From Legionella sp. (GTDB lineage: Bacteria; Pseudomonadota; Gammaproteobacteria; Legionellales; Legionellaceae), in NCBI GenBank assembly GCA_013911415.1, contig JACETI010000009.1, forward strand, positions 24,133-88,132: 64,000 bases of DNA. Reading direction: 5' to 3'. A program made the translations under genes and the position numbers. The first letter of the stretch is position 1, and the number at the start of each line of letters is the position of its first letter. Of this stretch, positions 39,801 to 48,844 are shown in pieces. Below the pieces are notes generated by a model. It did no database searches. It saw only the letters and a list, made by a program, of their open reading frames with translations, and was not told the DNA's origin.

Positions 39801-40128
39801 TGCGACCCGAGGCACAGCGCACGTGCTTCAAGCGGCTGGGATTGCTTGCCAACTCGTTTTTAAGGTAGCCGAAGGACGCCCCCATGTGGTAGATTTCATA
39901 AAAAATAATGAAATCGACTTTATCGTGAATACAACTGAAGGTAAGCAAGCGATTGCAGATTCTTTTGCAATTCGCCGCACTGCCTTGCAACACAAGGTCC
40001 CCTACACAACGACCTTGTCAGGTGCCGAAGCAGCGTGCTTAGCCATGAAATATGTCGATAGAGAAACGATGACTCGATTACAAGATCTACATGAAGGATA
40101 TAACCATGCAAAAACATCCAATGACTGA
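36895..40128 (+). CDS. carB: Carbamoyl-phosphate synthase large subunit
   Basis: CarB makes carbamoyl phosphate for pyrimidine and arginine synthesis from bicarbonate, ATP and ammonia delivered by CarA. The 1077-residue protein (E. coli 1073) holds the two homologous ATP-grasp halves. The first begins [24 protein letters not shown], the second [24 protein letters not shown]. The potassium and nucleotide loops [17 protein letters not shown] and [17 protein letters not shown] are present, as is the C-terminal allosteric (MGS-like) domain. carA, usually just upstream, is not in this window; pnuC occupies that place. The 3' end overlaps greA by 23 bp. Confidence 0.97.
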   Translation: MPKRSDIKSILILGAGPIVIGQACEFDYSGTQAIRALKEEGFRVILVNSNPATIMTDPELADATYIEPIQWQEVTRIIERERPDALLPTMGGQTALNCALDLVREGVLARYDVEMIGATREAIDRAEDRDKFRQLMKKIGLEMPRSAIAHSLEEALQVQAYLGFPVIIRPSFTMGGSGGGIAYNREEFEEICLRGLELSPTHELLIDESVIGWKEYEMEVIRDKQDNCMIVCTIENLDPMGVHTGDSITVAPAQTLTDKEFQRMRDAAIQILKAVGVETGGSNVQFAVNPEDGRLLVVEMNPRVSRSSALASKATGFPIAKVAAKLAVGYTLDELTNEITAGKMPAAFEPTIDYVVVKIPRFNFDKFPETAKTLTTQMKSVGEAMGIGSNFQAALLKAIRSLEIGRFGLEPLFTEDDSLPIRGHLREPTPDRLWYIADAFRHGLSLDEIYQETKVDPWFLMQVQELVVLEQSLHGKTLQNLNKNALLHYKQRGFSDAYLARLLLTTEEHVRQHRLSLKVLPVYKRIDSCAGEFPTRTAYLYSSYDRVCEADPTDAQKVIVLGGGPNRIGQGIEFDYCCVHAVATLRELGYQTIMINCNPETVSTDFDTADRLYFEPITLEDVLAIIALEQPIGVIVHYGGQTPLKLARALEANGVTVLGTSPDDIDRAEDRERFKQVVSELGLHQPPNGTVRSEAEAIKLAQTIGYPLVVRPSYVLGGRAMEIVYNEDDLRHYLSHAVEVSNDSPVLLDKFLNDAIEVDIDAVCDGQNVLIGGIMEHIEQAGVHSGDSACTLPPFSLSVVVQQDLSEQIRQLALKLNVIGIINAQFAIQADDIYVLEVNPRASRTVPFVSKATGLALTKIAVRCQMGQQLKQQNLNFNYPMPAFYSIKLPVFPFIKFLGVDSILGPEMKSTGEVMGIARRFGQAYAKAQLGANCYITKRGRAFLSVRDADKSRIGEIAKRLILLGFEIIATRGTAHVLQAAGIACQLVFKVAEGRPHVVDFIKNNEIDFIVNTTEGKQAIADSFAIRRTALQHKVPYTTTLSGAEAACLAMKYVDRETMTRLQDLHEGYNHAKTSND

Positions 40129-40582
40129 AGCCGGTGCAACTGCACTGAAACAAGAATTACAACGTTTAAAAACGATTGAACGCCCAAGAATCATTGAGGC
40201 CATTTCTACTGCGCGTGCGCATGGAGATCTTAAAGAAAATGCTGAATATCATGCTGCACGGGAGCAACAAAGCTTTAATGAAGGGCGTATAAAAGAAATT
40301 GAGGCAAAACTTTCGATTGCGCAAGTTATTGATATTAGTCAGCTTTCTAATGAAGGAAAAGTTGTTTTTGGTTCCGTAGTGGACATTTTCAACTTACAAA
40401 CTGAAGCATCTATTCGATACCAAATCGTTGGTGAGGATGAAGCGGACCTAAAACAAGGAAAAATTTCTTACAGTTCGCCCATCGGCAGAGCCTTGGTTGG
40501 AAAAATGGAAGGCGATACTGTTGCTGTGCAAACGCCTGATGGCATCGTCGAATATGAAATCACACAAGTTGAATATATCTAA
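40106..40582 (+). CDS. greA: Transcription elongation factor GreA
   Basis: GreA reactivates backtracked RNA polymerase by stimulating transcript cleavage. The start at 40106 is chosen over an ATG 15 bases upstream. It has GAAGGA at the right distance and yields MQKHPMT, like the E. coli opening MQAIPMT, and exactly 158 residues as in E. coli. The N-terminal coiled coil with its acidic tip ([17 protein letters not shown]) and the C-terminal FKBP-like domain ([34 protein letters not shown]) are intact. The gene overlaps carB by 23 bp; carB-greA adjacency is common in gammaproteobacteria. Confidence 0.97.
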   Translation: MQKHPMTEAGATALKQELQRLKTIERPRIIEAISTARAHGDLKENAEYHAAREQQSFNEGRIKEIEAKLSIAQVIDISQLSNEGKVVFGSVVDIFNLQTEASIRYQIVGEDEADLKQGKISYSSPIGRALVGKMEGDTVAVQTPDGIVEYEITQVEYI

Positions 40583-40637
40583 TTTTTTCTTCAAAGCTAG
40601 TGTGCGTCTGTCATAAGCACTGACAACTTTTCTATAA

Positions 40638-40661
40638 ATGTCGCCATAAAAATGGCGACAT
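40638..40661. terminator. Hairpin between greA and csp
   Basis: ATGTCGCCAT and ATGGCGACAT form a perfect 10-bp stem with an AAAA loop, between convergent greA and the cold-shock gene. It is well placed for a bidirectional terminator, though without a long U-tract. Confidence 0.6.
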
Positions 40662-40707
40662 CATTATTCCTAAAGAAGCTAATAATAACACTCTCAAGGC
40701 CTGCAAT

Positions 40708-40929
40708 TTAGGCAGGAGCTTCTTCATTGACTAGTGAAACGTTTGAGGCATGTAAGCCACGATCACCCTTTTCTAAATCATAATTCACTTGCTGCCCTGG
40801 GAGTAAGGTTTTATACCCAGACCCCACTATTGCAGAAAAATGAACAAAAATATCGTCGCCACCACCATCTGGTACAATGAAACCCCATCCTTTGGTGTTA
40901 TTGAACCACTTTACTTCACCCGTCGCCAT
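40708..40929 (-). CDS. Cold-shock domain protein, CspA/CspD family
   Basis: A 73-residue single OB-fold RNA/ssDNA chaperone. Both nucleic-acid motifs are perfect: KGWGFI (RNP1) and DIFVHF (RNP2), opening with [14 protein letters not shown]. The last dozen residues are acidic (NEEAPA). The [13 protein letters not shown] region and length are closer to CspD or the general Csp group than to cold-inducible CspA, and the paralogue cannot be decided from one copy. An AAGGAGGA-type ribosome site precedes the ATG. Confidence 0.95.
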   Translation of the reverse strand: MATGEVKWFNNTKGWGFIVPDGGGDDIFVHFSAIVGSGYKTLLPGQQVNYDLEKGDRGLHASNVSLVNEEAPA

Positions 40930-41019
40930 AAATCCTCCTTGATCCTTCGGGAGAATATTTCATTATGCCTAAGCTTTTAGCTAAAGCAAGTAATTTTTTA
41001 AACAACCCTCCGGTTTTAT

Positions 41020-42297
41020 TTATTTTTTTCCATATTCGAAATTTAAGATCAGGTTTTCTTTTGTGGATTTGCCAAAGGTTTCTGCAACTGTAAAATAAAT
41101 AATAAAAAAAGAAATGAAAGGGAGAATCACCAGCAGCGAAAATCCTTCCTGAAAATCCCTTAAGTGAAATGACATTGACGGTGCTATTTTCGCTAAAATG
41201 AATTCAACGAAAGGTGCAAAGCTCGAGACAAACAACATAATAAATGCATTATTGAAGCTTAAGCCGGTAGAAACATCATTCAATTTAAATTGTTCGCCAA
41301 TCGTTACAATACCAATACTAGAGGCGCCTGTTCCTAAGCCTAATCCGAAAAAACTAACTGCCATACCAAAAGCATTTAGGGGTAAGTAAATAATGGCAGC
41401 GATTGATAGACAAGTAACAGAGCTACTAAATAAGAGCATTGGTTTTCGACGGCTCATTTTATCAGACAGATAACCGCAAATGGGTGATCCAATTGCAAAC
41501 CCTAACCAACCAATAGTAATCATGTACGCTGCATAAGCGTCAGAAAAGCCTTTACAAACAAGCAAAGCTTTTCCATGATTTTCTGAAAGGTATTCGAGAT
41601 TAAAGTAGATAAGGGCTAATGAGAATGCTAACCACCATACTTGTTTTTGTTTAAGGCCGTGGTATCGCTTTTTGAGGTCTGTTTTTAAATTCAGAATAAT
41701 AAAGGAGCCAGTTTGTTGGGTATTCTCACTCAAAATACAAACCATTAAGAAAGATAAAATAGTGCCGATCACGCCTAAATAAATAAACACTTGCTGCCAA
41801 GAAAGCATCGCTGTTTTGGATAAAGCATTGATTGGACCTGCAGCAATCATTGGCCCCATCGTCCCTAGAAATTGAGAAAAGCCAATGAATAAAGCTACAT
41901 TTTTATAAGGTATCCAGTTATATACTGCAATTAATAGACAAACAAACCCAAAAGAGGAACCAAGCCCCATTAACAATCGAAACGCTATTGCTGTCGCATA
42001 GTTGGTTGCATAGGCAAAACCAAAACATGCAACCACACAGGTTACACAGGCACCAAACAACGTAAGCTTAAGGCCAAAGCGTGAAACAATAGCACCGATA
42101 GGTAGCTGCATTAAGCCATACACTAAAAGGTAAGCTGTTGAGCTCAAAAGGGCAAATTGCGCGGGATTTAATTGTAATTCCCGCATAATAGGTTCTTGAA
42201 AAGTCCCTAATAAAGTTCTGGAAAAAAATTCGTAAAAAAAGAAGCTAACGCAAATTAACCAGACAAGAATACCTTTCAAAGAATAATTTTTCTGCAT
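41020..42297 (-). CDS. Major facilitator superfamily transporter
   Basis: A 425-residue inner-membrane protein with about twelve hydrophobic segments in two halves. It opens with FFFYEFFSRTLLGTFQEPIMRELQL. The MFS loop-2 motif appears as GAIVSRFGLKLTLFG and its second-half counterpart as GYLSDKMSRRKPMLLF. The central cytoplasmic loop is KTDLKKRYHGLKQK. This resembles the many MFS permeases of Legionellales, which include amino-acid carriers, but the substrate cannot be assigned. It lies 65 bp downstream of the aspartoacylase-like gene on the same strand, so the two may work on a related compound. Confidence 0.9.
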   Translation of the reverse strand: MQKNYSLKGILVWLICVSFFFYEFFSRTLLGTFQEPIMRELQLNPAQFALLSSTAYLLVYGLMQLPIGAIVSRFGLKLTLFGACVTCVVACFGFAYATNYATAIAFRLLMGLGSSFGFVCLLIAVYNWIPYKNVALFIGFSQFLGTMGPMIAAGPINALSKTAMLSWQQVFIYLGVIGTILSFLMVCILSENTQQTGSFIILNLKTDLKKRYHGLKQKQVWWLAFSLALIYFNLEYLSENHGKALLVCKGFSDAYAAYMITIGWLGFAIGSPICGYLSDKMSRRKPMLLFSSSVTCLSIAAIIYLPLNAFGMAVSFFGLGLGTGASSIGIVTIGEQFKLNDVSTGLSFNNAFIMLFVSSFAPFVEFILAKIAPSMSFHLRDFQEGFSLLVILPFISFFIIYFTVAETFGKSTKENLILNFEYGKK

Positions 42298-42362
42298 CTA
42301 CAATACTCAATAATTAAACGTGCGCAAAACAGTCGTAGTTTATCGTTAAAAAATAATTAATT

Positions 42363-43370
42363 TTATTCGATATGCTGTTTTGACCACTGCTCTAGAGTGA
42401 GTTCAGCACGATTATTGTCTATGAATGAAGATAATTGTACAATATTCTGCCCTTCAAATACTAGTGGGTTCCGATTGACGCCAATTAAAATCCCATCTTG
42501 CGTTGAATGAACGGGCTCCACCGTATCGGCACTGAATGGATCGATGATATTGCCTAAGATTTGATTTTTCTTAACGTACTGTCCTAATGCGACCTCTATT
42601 TTTAAAATGCCACTGCAGTGGGCACGCAACCAATCTTGCTCCAGTGAGAAAACAGGTTTAAAACCATCTTGGAATGAAGAAGCCGGCAACATGGATAAGT
42701 TCTCCAATACATTTTGAATGCCCTGCACACCGATTTTAATTGAGGATTCCTCAAAGCGCATTGCCTCCCCTGCTTTATAAATCAAAAAAGGAATATTTAA
42801 GTCAGACGCAACGCCACTTAAGCTATTCTTTTTAGGTGCGATATGATTAATTACAGGAGCCAAAAATGCTTTTGCCAATTTCTTGGTATCCGCATCATCT
42901 AAGCTACAATGAACCTGGGGCAAAATATCATCGTATAACGCGCCCGTTTTCAACTCGATGCAATGGGTAGCCTTATTAAAGATTTGTTGCGTGAAAACGT
43001 GTGCAACCCTTTGCCAATAAGAACCTGTTTCATCACCTGGGAAACAATACTCTAATTTTCGATCGAAAGGGGTATTATCTTTACTAATCAAACCTAAAAC
43101 GTTCATGATAGGCACAGCTATTAAGGTGCCGCAAAGCTGATTTAAGGCATCAAGTTTTAATAACTGATTAATAATTTCAATGCCATTAAATTCATTACCA
43201 TCAAGCCCTGAAAAAACAAGAACACAAGGCCCAGGCTCTTTGCCATGGATAACTTTAATTGGCATATAAAACGAGGTACAGGAATTATAGTCGGGTAAAG
43301 GTAAAGCCAAATTAGCTGTCTCACCTGCTTGAATATTTACGTCGCAAATCTGTAATGTTGTATTTTTCAT
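42363..43370 (-). CDS. Succinylglutamate desuccinylase/aspartoacylase-like protein with zinc site lost
   Basis: The 335-residue protein follows the COG3608 (M14-type) fold along its length: EPGPCVLVFSGLDGNEFNGIEI, then AVPIMNVLG, CFPGDETGS and LPQVHCSLDDADT. The metal and substrate residues have changed. The usual GxHGxE reads GLDGNE (Asp57 for His; Glu60 kept). DLHTG reads ELKTG (Lys141 for His). The substrate-binding DLNRxFPG reads KLEYCFPG (Arg lost). Normal zinc-dependent deacylation therefore seems impossible. The C-terminal beta domain is present (LGQYVKKNQILGNI, DPFSADTVEPVHSTQDGIL). It is upstream of, and probably co-transcribed with, the MFS transporter gene. Confidence 0.86.
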   Translation of the reverse strand: MKNTTLQICDVNIQAGETANLALPLPDYNSCTSFYMPIKVIHGKEPGPCVLVFSGLDGNEFNGIEIINQLLKLDALNQLCGTLIAVPIMNVLGLISKDNTPFDRKLEYCFPGDETGSYWQRVAHVFTQQIFNKATHCIELKTGALYDDILPQVHCSLDDADTKKLAKAFLAPVINHIAPKKNSLSGVASDLNIPFLIYKAGEAMRFEESSIKIGVQGIQNVLENLSMLPASSFQDGFKPVFSLEQDWLRAHCSGILKIEVALGQYVKKNQILGNIIDPFSADTVEPVHSTQDGILIGVNRNPLVFEGQNIVQLSSFIDNNRAELTLEQWSKQHIE

Positions 43371-43629
43371 AAGAAATGTATCTTTATAAGTGCCTGAATG
43401 GATTAAGAAATTTTTTCTGTAGATGCTAAATTTTAGCGCATTTCTTAGGTTTTATTCAAGGTCTGGCTGGCAAGCCGTCAACATATTCTCTTCTACGTGT
43501 ATCAATTTTTCACAAAAACATCGGCTGGAGGACGTGGCCTTCCGTTGGAGGTAACTTGCGAATTTATTTTGGTTTTTTATCAACCCATGTTAAAATGGAA
43601 CGTGTTTTTTAACCTGGGCATTACATAGC

Positions 43630-44865
43630 ATGAGGCCTCAACATTCTTTATGCCTATTGGCTTTATTGGTCACCCTTTCTGAACCCACTCAACTCCTTGC
43701 TGCGCCTGAGTTATCGTCGTCAGCAAAACCATTACAAACGTTGTCTGCTTCACCGATAAGAGCTGCTGCACCGACTCGTCCGCAAATTATTCCAGCTCCC
43801 CCAAGTATCAATGCTAAAGCTTATATTCTTATTGATGCTAATAGTGGAAAAATAATTGCAGAAAAGAATAGCGAACAAAAATTACAGCCCGCTAGTCTTA
43901 CTAAAATGATGACGCTCTATGTCCTTTCTAATGCATTGGATGCAGGCCAAATTCATCTGACAGATACCCTACGAATCAGCCGCAATGCTTGGCGAACGGG
44001 CGGCTCACGCATGTTTGTCAAAGAAGGTCAGCAAGTACCTATTCAAGACTTACTAAAAGGGATTATTGTTGATTCTGGAAACGACGCTTGTGTTGCTATT
44101 GCAGAACATCTTGGAGGCAGTGAAGAAGGTTTTGTAGAACTTATGAATCAGCAAGCAAAAAATTTAGGTATGTCATCGAGTCATTTTACGGATAGTACCG
44201 GCCTACCTCATGAACAACTCTACAGTACTGCCAAAGACTTAGCGATTTTAGGACGTGCGCTTATTAATCATTTTCCACAATACTATCATTGGTATAAACA
44301 AAAATGGTTTTCTTATAATGGTATCCGTCAACCCAACCGTAACCGGTTACTATGGCGTGATAATCAAGTCGATGGACTAAAAACTGGCCACACCAATGAA
44401 GCCGGTTACTGTCTTGTTTCTTCGGCAAAGCACGATAACATGCGTCTTATTTCTGTGGTATTGGGATCTCCGAGTGATCTCACACGTGCAGATGACAGTG
44501 AACGTTTACTCAATTACGGCTTTCGCTTTTTTGAAACACACCCGATCTATCAGGCAAACGCACCTATCGCCACTATTCCTGTTTATAAAGGAAATCTCTC
44601 TCAATTAAAGATCGGTTTGCATGAAAATCAATACATCACTATTCCCAGCGGTTCTTATGATCAGCTAAAACTTCACACAGATGTTCCCAAAAATCTGCAA
44701 GCGCCTATCAAGGTAGGTGATGAAATCGGCAAACTCATTATTCGCTTTAATGACCAAGTTTTGGACACTCAAACGCTCTATGCCTTGGAATCGATTCCTA
44801 AAGGCGGTATCTTTAGACGTATGAAAGACGCGATTCGATTAACTTTCCAGCGTTGGTTTAATTAA
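43630..44865 (+). CDS. dacA: D-alanyl-D-alanine carboxypeptidase (PBP5/6 type)
   Basis: This low-molecular-weight penicillin-binding protein trims the terminal D-Ala of peptidoglycan stem peptides in the periplasm. The three serine-enzyme motifs are intact: SLTK (89-92, catalytic Ser89), SGN (149-151) and KTG (251-253). A signal peptide precedes a roughly 35-residue Ala/Pro/Ser-rich linker. The C-terminal beta domain (about 320-390) and a final amphipathic segment (IFRRMKDAIRLTFQRWF) anchor it to the membrane. The 411 residues match the family. lipB follows at 112 bp; ybeD, which usually lies between them, is missing. Confidence 0.96.
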   Translation: MRPQHSLCLLALLVTLSEPTQLLAAPELSSSAKPLQTLSASPIRAAAPTRPQIIPAPPSINAKAYILIDANSGKIIAEKNSEQKLQPASLTKMMTLYVLSNALDAGQIHLTDTLRISRNAWRTGGSRMFVKEGQQVPIQDLLKGIIVDSGNDACVAIAEHLGGSEEGFVELMNQQAKNLGMSSSHFTDSTGLPHEQLYSTAKDLAILGRALINHFPQYYHWYKQKWFSYNGIRQPNRNRLLWRDNQVDGLKTGHTNEAGYCLVSSAKHDNMRLISVVLGSPSDLTRADDSERLLNYGFRFFETHPIYQANAPIATIPVYKGNLSQLKIGLHENQYITIPSGSYDQLKLHTDVPKNLQAPIKVGDEIGKLIIRFNDQVLDTQTLYALESIPKGGIFRRMKDAIRLTFQRWFN

Positions 44866-44882
44866 GCCAACGCCCTATTTTC

Positions 44883-44941
44883 TAAGATCGCTTTTCTACA
44901 GATATTGACTTATCTGCGTTAGCTTCTAAAGCAGGATCTTA
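44883..44941 (+). repeat. Three-tier hairpin between dacA and lipB
   Basis: TAAGATC pairs with GATCTTA, GCTTT with AAAGC (an AG bulge between them) and, inside, CAGATA with TATCTG. The whole 59-nt segment can fold as one long stem with an internal loop. It is followed by AAAAATAC, not T, so it is either a 3' processing structure or a folded lipB leader. Confidence 0.45.
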
Positions 44942-44977
44942 AAAATACAGAGTTACAGGAAAACGAACGAAGGAACA

Positions 44978-45619
44978 ATGATCATACCGACAGAAGTAAT
45001 GCGCTCCACTAAAACATCGATGACGATTCGCCATAGGATGCGTGCGCCTTATCTTGAAATATGGGAAGAGATGAAACAATTCACGACTCACCGCAGTGAG
45101 GGCACTTGCGATGAGTTATGGTTATTAGAACACTCACCTGTTTACACCCAAGGTCAAGCTGGCAAAGCCAGTCACATCTTAAGACAAAATAATATTCCTA
45201 TTGTCCAAAGCGACCGCGGCGGACAAATCACCTACCATGGCCCTGGTCAATTAGTTGCTTATGTTCTTTTTGATCTACGCCGACGCAACCTTGGTATTCG
45301 AACGTTTGTACAACAGCTAGAACAGATCTTAATAGACCTTCTTGCTAGCTATGCAATTAATGCAGAACGTCAATGCGGCGCACCAGGTGTCTACGTCGCT
45401 GGCAAAAAAATTGCTTCGATTGGATTGCGCGTCAAAAATGGTTGTACTTACCATGGCATCGCATTAAACGTTTCGATGGACTTAAAGCCTTTTCAAGACA
45501 TTAACCCTTGTGGATTTAACGGATTGGTAATGACACAAATTCAAGATCACTTACCAGGGATCAGTTTACCCGATGTTCAAGAACAATTGTCTAACTTATT
45601 CACGAGGCAGTTTGCCTAA
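44978..45619 (+). CDS. lipB: Octanoyltransferase (lipoate biosynthesis)
   Basis: LipB moves octanoyl groups from acyl carrier protein to the lipoyl domains of 2-oxoacid dehydrogenases and GcvH. The 213-residue protein has the signature [21 protein letters not shown], the [17 protein letters not shown] stretch with the invariant active-site Lys, and [10 protein letters not shown]. The Cys of the usual Cys-Lys dyad is the one in [17 protein letters not shown] precedes the ATG at 44978; later Met codons at 44999 and 45020 are alternatives. lipA, commonly next to lipB, is not in the window. The stop overlaps the start of the DedA gene by one base. Confidence 0.95.
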   Translation: MIIPTEVMRSTKTSMTIRHRMRAPYLEIWEEMKQFTTHRSEGTCDELWLLEHSPVYTQGQAGKASHILRQNNIPIVQSDRGGQITYHGPGQLVAYVLFDLRRRNLGIRTFVQQLEQILIDLLASYAINAERQCGAPGVYVAGKKIASIGLRVKNGCTYHGIALNVSMDLKPFQDINPCGFNGLVMTQIQDHLPGISLPDVQEQLSNLFTRQFA

Positions 45620-46401
45620 TGATAACGCCAGACTTTTTTACAGATCCCATCCATATCACTACGCATTGGCTTTATGCTCATCCCTGCTGGGCACTTATTT
45701 TTACTTTCTTAATCGCCCTTGCAGAATCACTGGCCATTATCGGTAGTATTATCCCTGGTTCAATTACTATGACTACAGTCGGTATATTGGCAGGCTCAGG
45801 TGTGATGCGCATTGACTTGACCTTTTCAGCGGCTATCTTAGGGGCCATCGTTGGAGATGGTTTAAGTTATTTATTAGGCTATTATTTTAGTGATCATCTT
45901 ATTAATAAATGGCCCTTTAGAAGATATCCACAATGGTTAGGGTATGGTGAACGTTATTTTGAACGACACGGCGGGAAAAGCGTACTGATTGGCCGTTTTA
46001 TTGGCCCCTTGCGATCAATTATTCCTGTTATTGCCGGCATGATGAAAATGAATCGTTGGCATTTTTTCTTTGCCAATACTGTCTCTGCTGTGGGTTGGTC
46101 TATTCTTTATGTGTTGCCGGGAATTCTCATTGGAACTGCAGGCAATGAATTGCCGCCTCAGAAGGCGTCGCATCTGTTTTTTCTTGTATTGAGCGGCTTA
46201 ATCGGTTTATGGATTTTTAGCTTAGGCGTCAAATGGGTTTATATTCGTTTATCGCGCTACTTACGGTTGAGAGAACTTAAAAACCCGTCAAACAAATCAT
46301 TAAAGCAACGGCGTAAATTTCAGCTCATTGTCTTTATCCTAAGTATTCTGGTATTCTTTTCGTTAATAGTGACTGCTTTATTCTATAATAACGTTCTATG
46401 A
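45619..46401 (+). CDS. DedA-family membrane protein
   Basis: A 260-residue inner-membrane protein of the DedA/SNARE-associated (VTT) family. Typical pieces are LAESLAIIGSIIPGSI, GAIVGDGLSYLLGYYF, the amphipathic FERHGGKSVLIGRFIGPLRSIIPVIAGMMKM (read in parts) and FFANTVSAVGWSILYVLPGILIG. Bacterial DedA proteins flip undecaprenyl phosphate or phospholipids and support envelope integrity. An extra hydrophobic segment follows a basic stretch (SNKSLKQRRKFQ) at the C-terminus. It sits between lipB and a YafK-like gene with 1- and 4-base overlaps, so the three form an operon. Confidence 0.94.
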   Translation: MITPDFFTDPIHITTHWLYAHPCWALIFTFLIALAESLAIIGSIIPGSITMTTVGILAGSGVMRIDLTFSAAILGAIVGDGLSYLLGYYFSDHLINKWPFRRYPQWLGYGERYFERHGGKSVLIGRFIGPLRSIIPVIAGMMKMNRWHFFFANTVSAVGWSILYVLPGILIGTAGNELPPQKASHLFFLVLSGLIGLWIFSLGVKWVYIRLSRYLRLRELKNPSNKSLKQRRKFQLIVFILSILVFFSLIVTALFYNNVL

Positions 46402-47117
46402 TTCCTAAATGTTTGCTGTTCTTTAGGACAACTCTAGTTCTTTTGTTTGGTTTTGCAACTTTCTCTCCTGCCCTTATCGCAATGGGCTCTAACATGAGTC
46501 GTCACCAACATTCCGCCGTTGACGAAGCTGTTTTGAAGTACGGGCTTAGAACAGAAGCACAGCTAAGAAAATTTTTTCGTTCCTCTGGCGTCGCCTACCC
46601 CCCACAAGAAATTGCACTCTTAGCCTTTAAAAAAGAACGCTGTATTGAATTGTGGGCACGCAATCCTAAAAGTATTTGGCGCTATATTCATACCTATCCT
46701 CTCACCGCTTTTAGTGGTCATTTAGGCCCAAAACTTAGAGAGAATGATGGTCAAATCCCTGAAGGCGTTTATCATTTAACCGATTTCAATCCGTTTAGCT
46801 CCATGCATCTATCGATTTTAATTGATTATCCGAATGGTTTTGATCGTACGCAAGCAGCAAAAGATGGGCGACGTCACTTGGGGAATAATATTTTTTTACA
46901 CGGAAAATCTCTATCGGCAGGCTGCTTAGCAGTCGGTGATCATGCTATCGATCAACTGTTTTTACTTGCACGCCGCGTCGGGCTAACAAACATTAATCTC
47001 ATCATTGCTCCCAACGACTTACGAATTTCCAAACCAGCGACTTCTCCCTATGCACCACCATGGGCACCAAAATTGTATGCGCAATTAAAACAATCGCTAC
47101 GCCCTTTTCGTTACTAA
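46398..47117 (+). CDS. YafK/DpaA-like L,D-transpeptidase-fold protein
   Basis: A 239-residue protein with an N-terminal hydrophobic export segment (residues about 5-28). Its YkuD-type catalytic site is FLHGKSLSAGCLAVGDHAIDQLF, carrying the His and the Cys of HGx(n)SxGC. The preceding KERCIELWARNP and GPKLRENDGQIPEGVYHL match the YafK branch. YafK (DpaA/LdtF) of E. coli removes Braun lipoprotein from peptidoglycan rather than cross-linking it, so hydrolase activity is as likely as transpeptidation. The start overlaps the DedA gene by 4 bp. Confidence 0.92.
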   Translation: MIPKCLLFFRTTLVLLFGFATFSPALIAMGSNMSRHQHSAVDEAVLKYGLRTEAQLRKFFRSSGVAYPPQEIALLAFKKERCIELWARNPKSIWRYIHTYPLTAFSGHLGPKLRENDGQIPEGVYHLTDFNPFSSMHLSILIDYPNGFDRTQAAKDGRRHLGNNIFLHGKSLSAGCLAVGDHAIDQLFLLARRVGLTNINLIIAPNDLRISKPATSPYAPPWAPKLYAQLKQSLRPFRY

Positions 47118-47208
47118 ATTATTTACTTTTCGATAAAAAATCAACCGAAATGATCAACGTTGAAATTTTTCAATGATGAGAGGATAGCTAGATTGCATTG
47201 AGTGAACA

Positions 47209-47238
47209 GTTGCTCGCTTAGATGATAGTGCGAGCAAC
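47209..47238. terminator. Hairpin between convergent YafK-like gene and hpt
   Basis: GTTGCTCGC and GCGAGCAAC form a perfect 9-bp stem with a 12-base loop, a few bases before the hpt stop codon on the other strand. No U-tract is present. Confidence 0.42.
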
Positions 47239-47245
47239 CGATGAG

Positions 47246-47806
47246 TTATTCGTGCTCTGGGGAAACAACAAAAATACCGGGTGCGTTGCGAAGGTATTCT
47301 TTATAATCCATGCCATAACCAAAAATATAATGATCATCAACATGAAGACCAACAAAATTAGCCGAGGTTAATCCATCTTCATCGCGTTCACAGTTTTTAT
47401 CCACTAGCACCGCACTGTAAACTTCAGTTGCACCCATGGCTTTTACTTCATCCATAATTGCCGCTAACGTCCTGCCCCCATCTAAGATGTCATCGACCAC
47501 TAGAACCGTTCTGTCTTTTAAATTCACACGGGGTTTGACTTTCCACTGCAATGTCCCACCTTTTATTTCCCCGGTATAACGCGTCGCATGTACATAATCC
47601 ACTTCCAGTGGAAAATCCAGACGCGGCAGCAAATTTCCCATCGGCACAAGACCTCCAATCATCACGCACAGCAAGACAGGATTCTTATCATGCAATTGTT
47701 CGTGAATATTGATCGCCATTCGGTCAAGGGCTGCTTCAACCTCTTTTGTGGTATAAAGACAGGTAGCTTTCTCATAAACCGCTTTCATTTGAGTTGGAAT
47801 AGACAT
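47246..47806 (-). CDS. hpt: Hypoxanthine-guanine phosphoribosyltransferase
   Basis: This enzyme salvages hypoxanthine and guanine to IMP and GMP using PRPP. The 186-residue protein has the PRPP-binding loop [14 protein letters not shown] (about 101-114) and the pyrophosphate loop area near [10 protein letters not shown]. The flexible loop is [14 protein letters not shown] and the purine-binding region [24 protein letters not shown]. Its length and the D-G-G loop fit the Hpt/HprT group. It complements purB-dependent de novo synthesis encoded at 3932. Confidence 0.95.
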   Translation of the reverse strand: MSIPTQMKAVYEKATCLYTTKEVEAALDRMAINIHEQLHDKNPVLLCVMIGGLVPMGNLLPRLDFPLEVDYVHATRYTGEIKGGTLQWKVKPRVNLKDRTVLVVDDILDGGRTLAAIMDEVKAMGATEVYSAVLVDKNCERDEDGLTSANFVGLHVDDHYIFGYGMDYKEYLRNAPGIFVVSPEHE

Positions 47807-47859
47807 TTAAAATCCCCAGCAATAACATTAAATTGATAAAAAACCATCGACAGATCGAG

Positions 47860-48648
47860 CTAGATGACTACATCCTGTTGGGAATACATTCCAGATTCTT
47901 GCATCCGTGCGTGACAAAACATCTTTTTTTCCATTTCCATTGAAGGCAAATTTAAATAATCTTCTTGATATTTTTGAAAAATTAAGCAATAAAAAGCTGC
48001 AGGGCAAGGCCATATGAACTTACCAAGGGTATCGAAATATTTTACATTTTTCAGTAAGCCCTTGTGATTTACAGGAGGAATATAGTAAAAACTTTTCCAA
48101 AGTGATTCAACGTAACCACGCCGCAGCATTTTACGTTTTACAAAAAATGCAGATCTTAACCGAACAGGTAAAGCCCCAAAATAGCGGTGAGCACGCATGC
48201 GCGCACTTAAACCCCATAGGCCCCATGGATTTATTCCCCAAAAAACGGCATAACCCATTGGCTTTAAAATCCTATCAATTTCATTCAGCGTATTAATTTT
48301 ATAATCAAAGAGCTCTAAAGTAAACGGAGCAATTACGGCATCCATACATTCAGTTTTGAAAGGGAGTTGGTTGATTTCTGTCACAACCGAACCGTTGGAA
48401 AGCGAAGCCATGCTATCGGGAGTAGCTAACCATTGATAAGTATAGGATAAATATTCTAACCAGGGGTGCTCCCCAAAATCTCCTAGTTGGAGTAATGTAT
48501 CTCCTTGCAATCTTGATTGATAAGACGCCAGCACATTGCCGAAGGATTGACCTATTTGTTTACCCATAGGGGATAAAAACCATTGCCTGAGACATTCGGT
48601 TCGATTTCGAGGTGGGTTAACAGCCAACTCCCTCTCCAGAGAGATCAC
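47860..48648 (-). CDS. Class I SAM-dependent methyltransferase (YafS-like)
   Basis: A 262-residue protein resembling the YafS/type-11 methyltransferase group. The N-terminal LRQWFLSPMGKQIGQSFGNVL is the family opening. LLQLGDFGEHPW stands where motif I lies. The NQLPFKTECMDAVIAPFTLELFD stretch, EIDRILKPMGYAVFWGINPWGLWGL and the Trp-rich end of that segment follow the family pattern. The SAM-binding glycines of motif I are poorly kept, as in other YafS proteins. Substrate unknown. In many gammaproteobacteria the gene lies by rnhA and gloB, which are absent here. Confidence 0.85.
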   Translation of the reverse strand: MISLERELAVNPPRNRTECLRQWFLSPMGKQIGQSFGNVLASYQSRLQGDTLLQLGDFGEHPWLEYLSYTYQWLATPDSMASLSNGSVVTEINQLPFKTECMDAVIAPFTLELFDYKINTLNEIDRILKPMGYAVFWGINPWGLWGLSARMRAHRYFGALPVRLRSAFFVKRKMLRRGYVESLWKSFYYIPPVNHKGLLKNVKYFDTLGKFIWPCPAAFYCLIFQKYQEDYLNLPSMEMEKKMFCHARMQESGMYSQQDVVI

Positions 48649-48844
48649 TTAATGCCCTATCCTACAATAGGATAAGGACGCCAGCAAATCTATCCAGCAA
48701 AGAAGATTTAATAGACTTGTCATCCATCGTATCGTTTTACAACCTTCAAAAGATAAAATAACGCGCATTGAATTTATATAACCATGCTATCCTAAGGGCT
48801 ACATTTAATCATTTTTACAACGAACTTTAACCAAGGAAATCATA

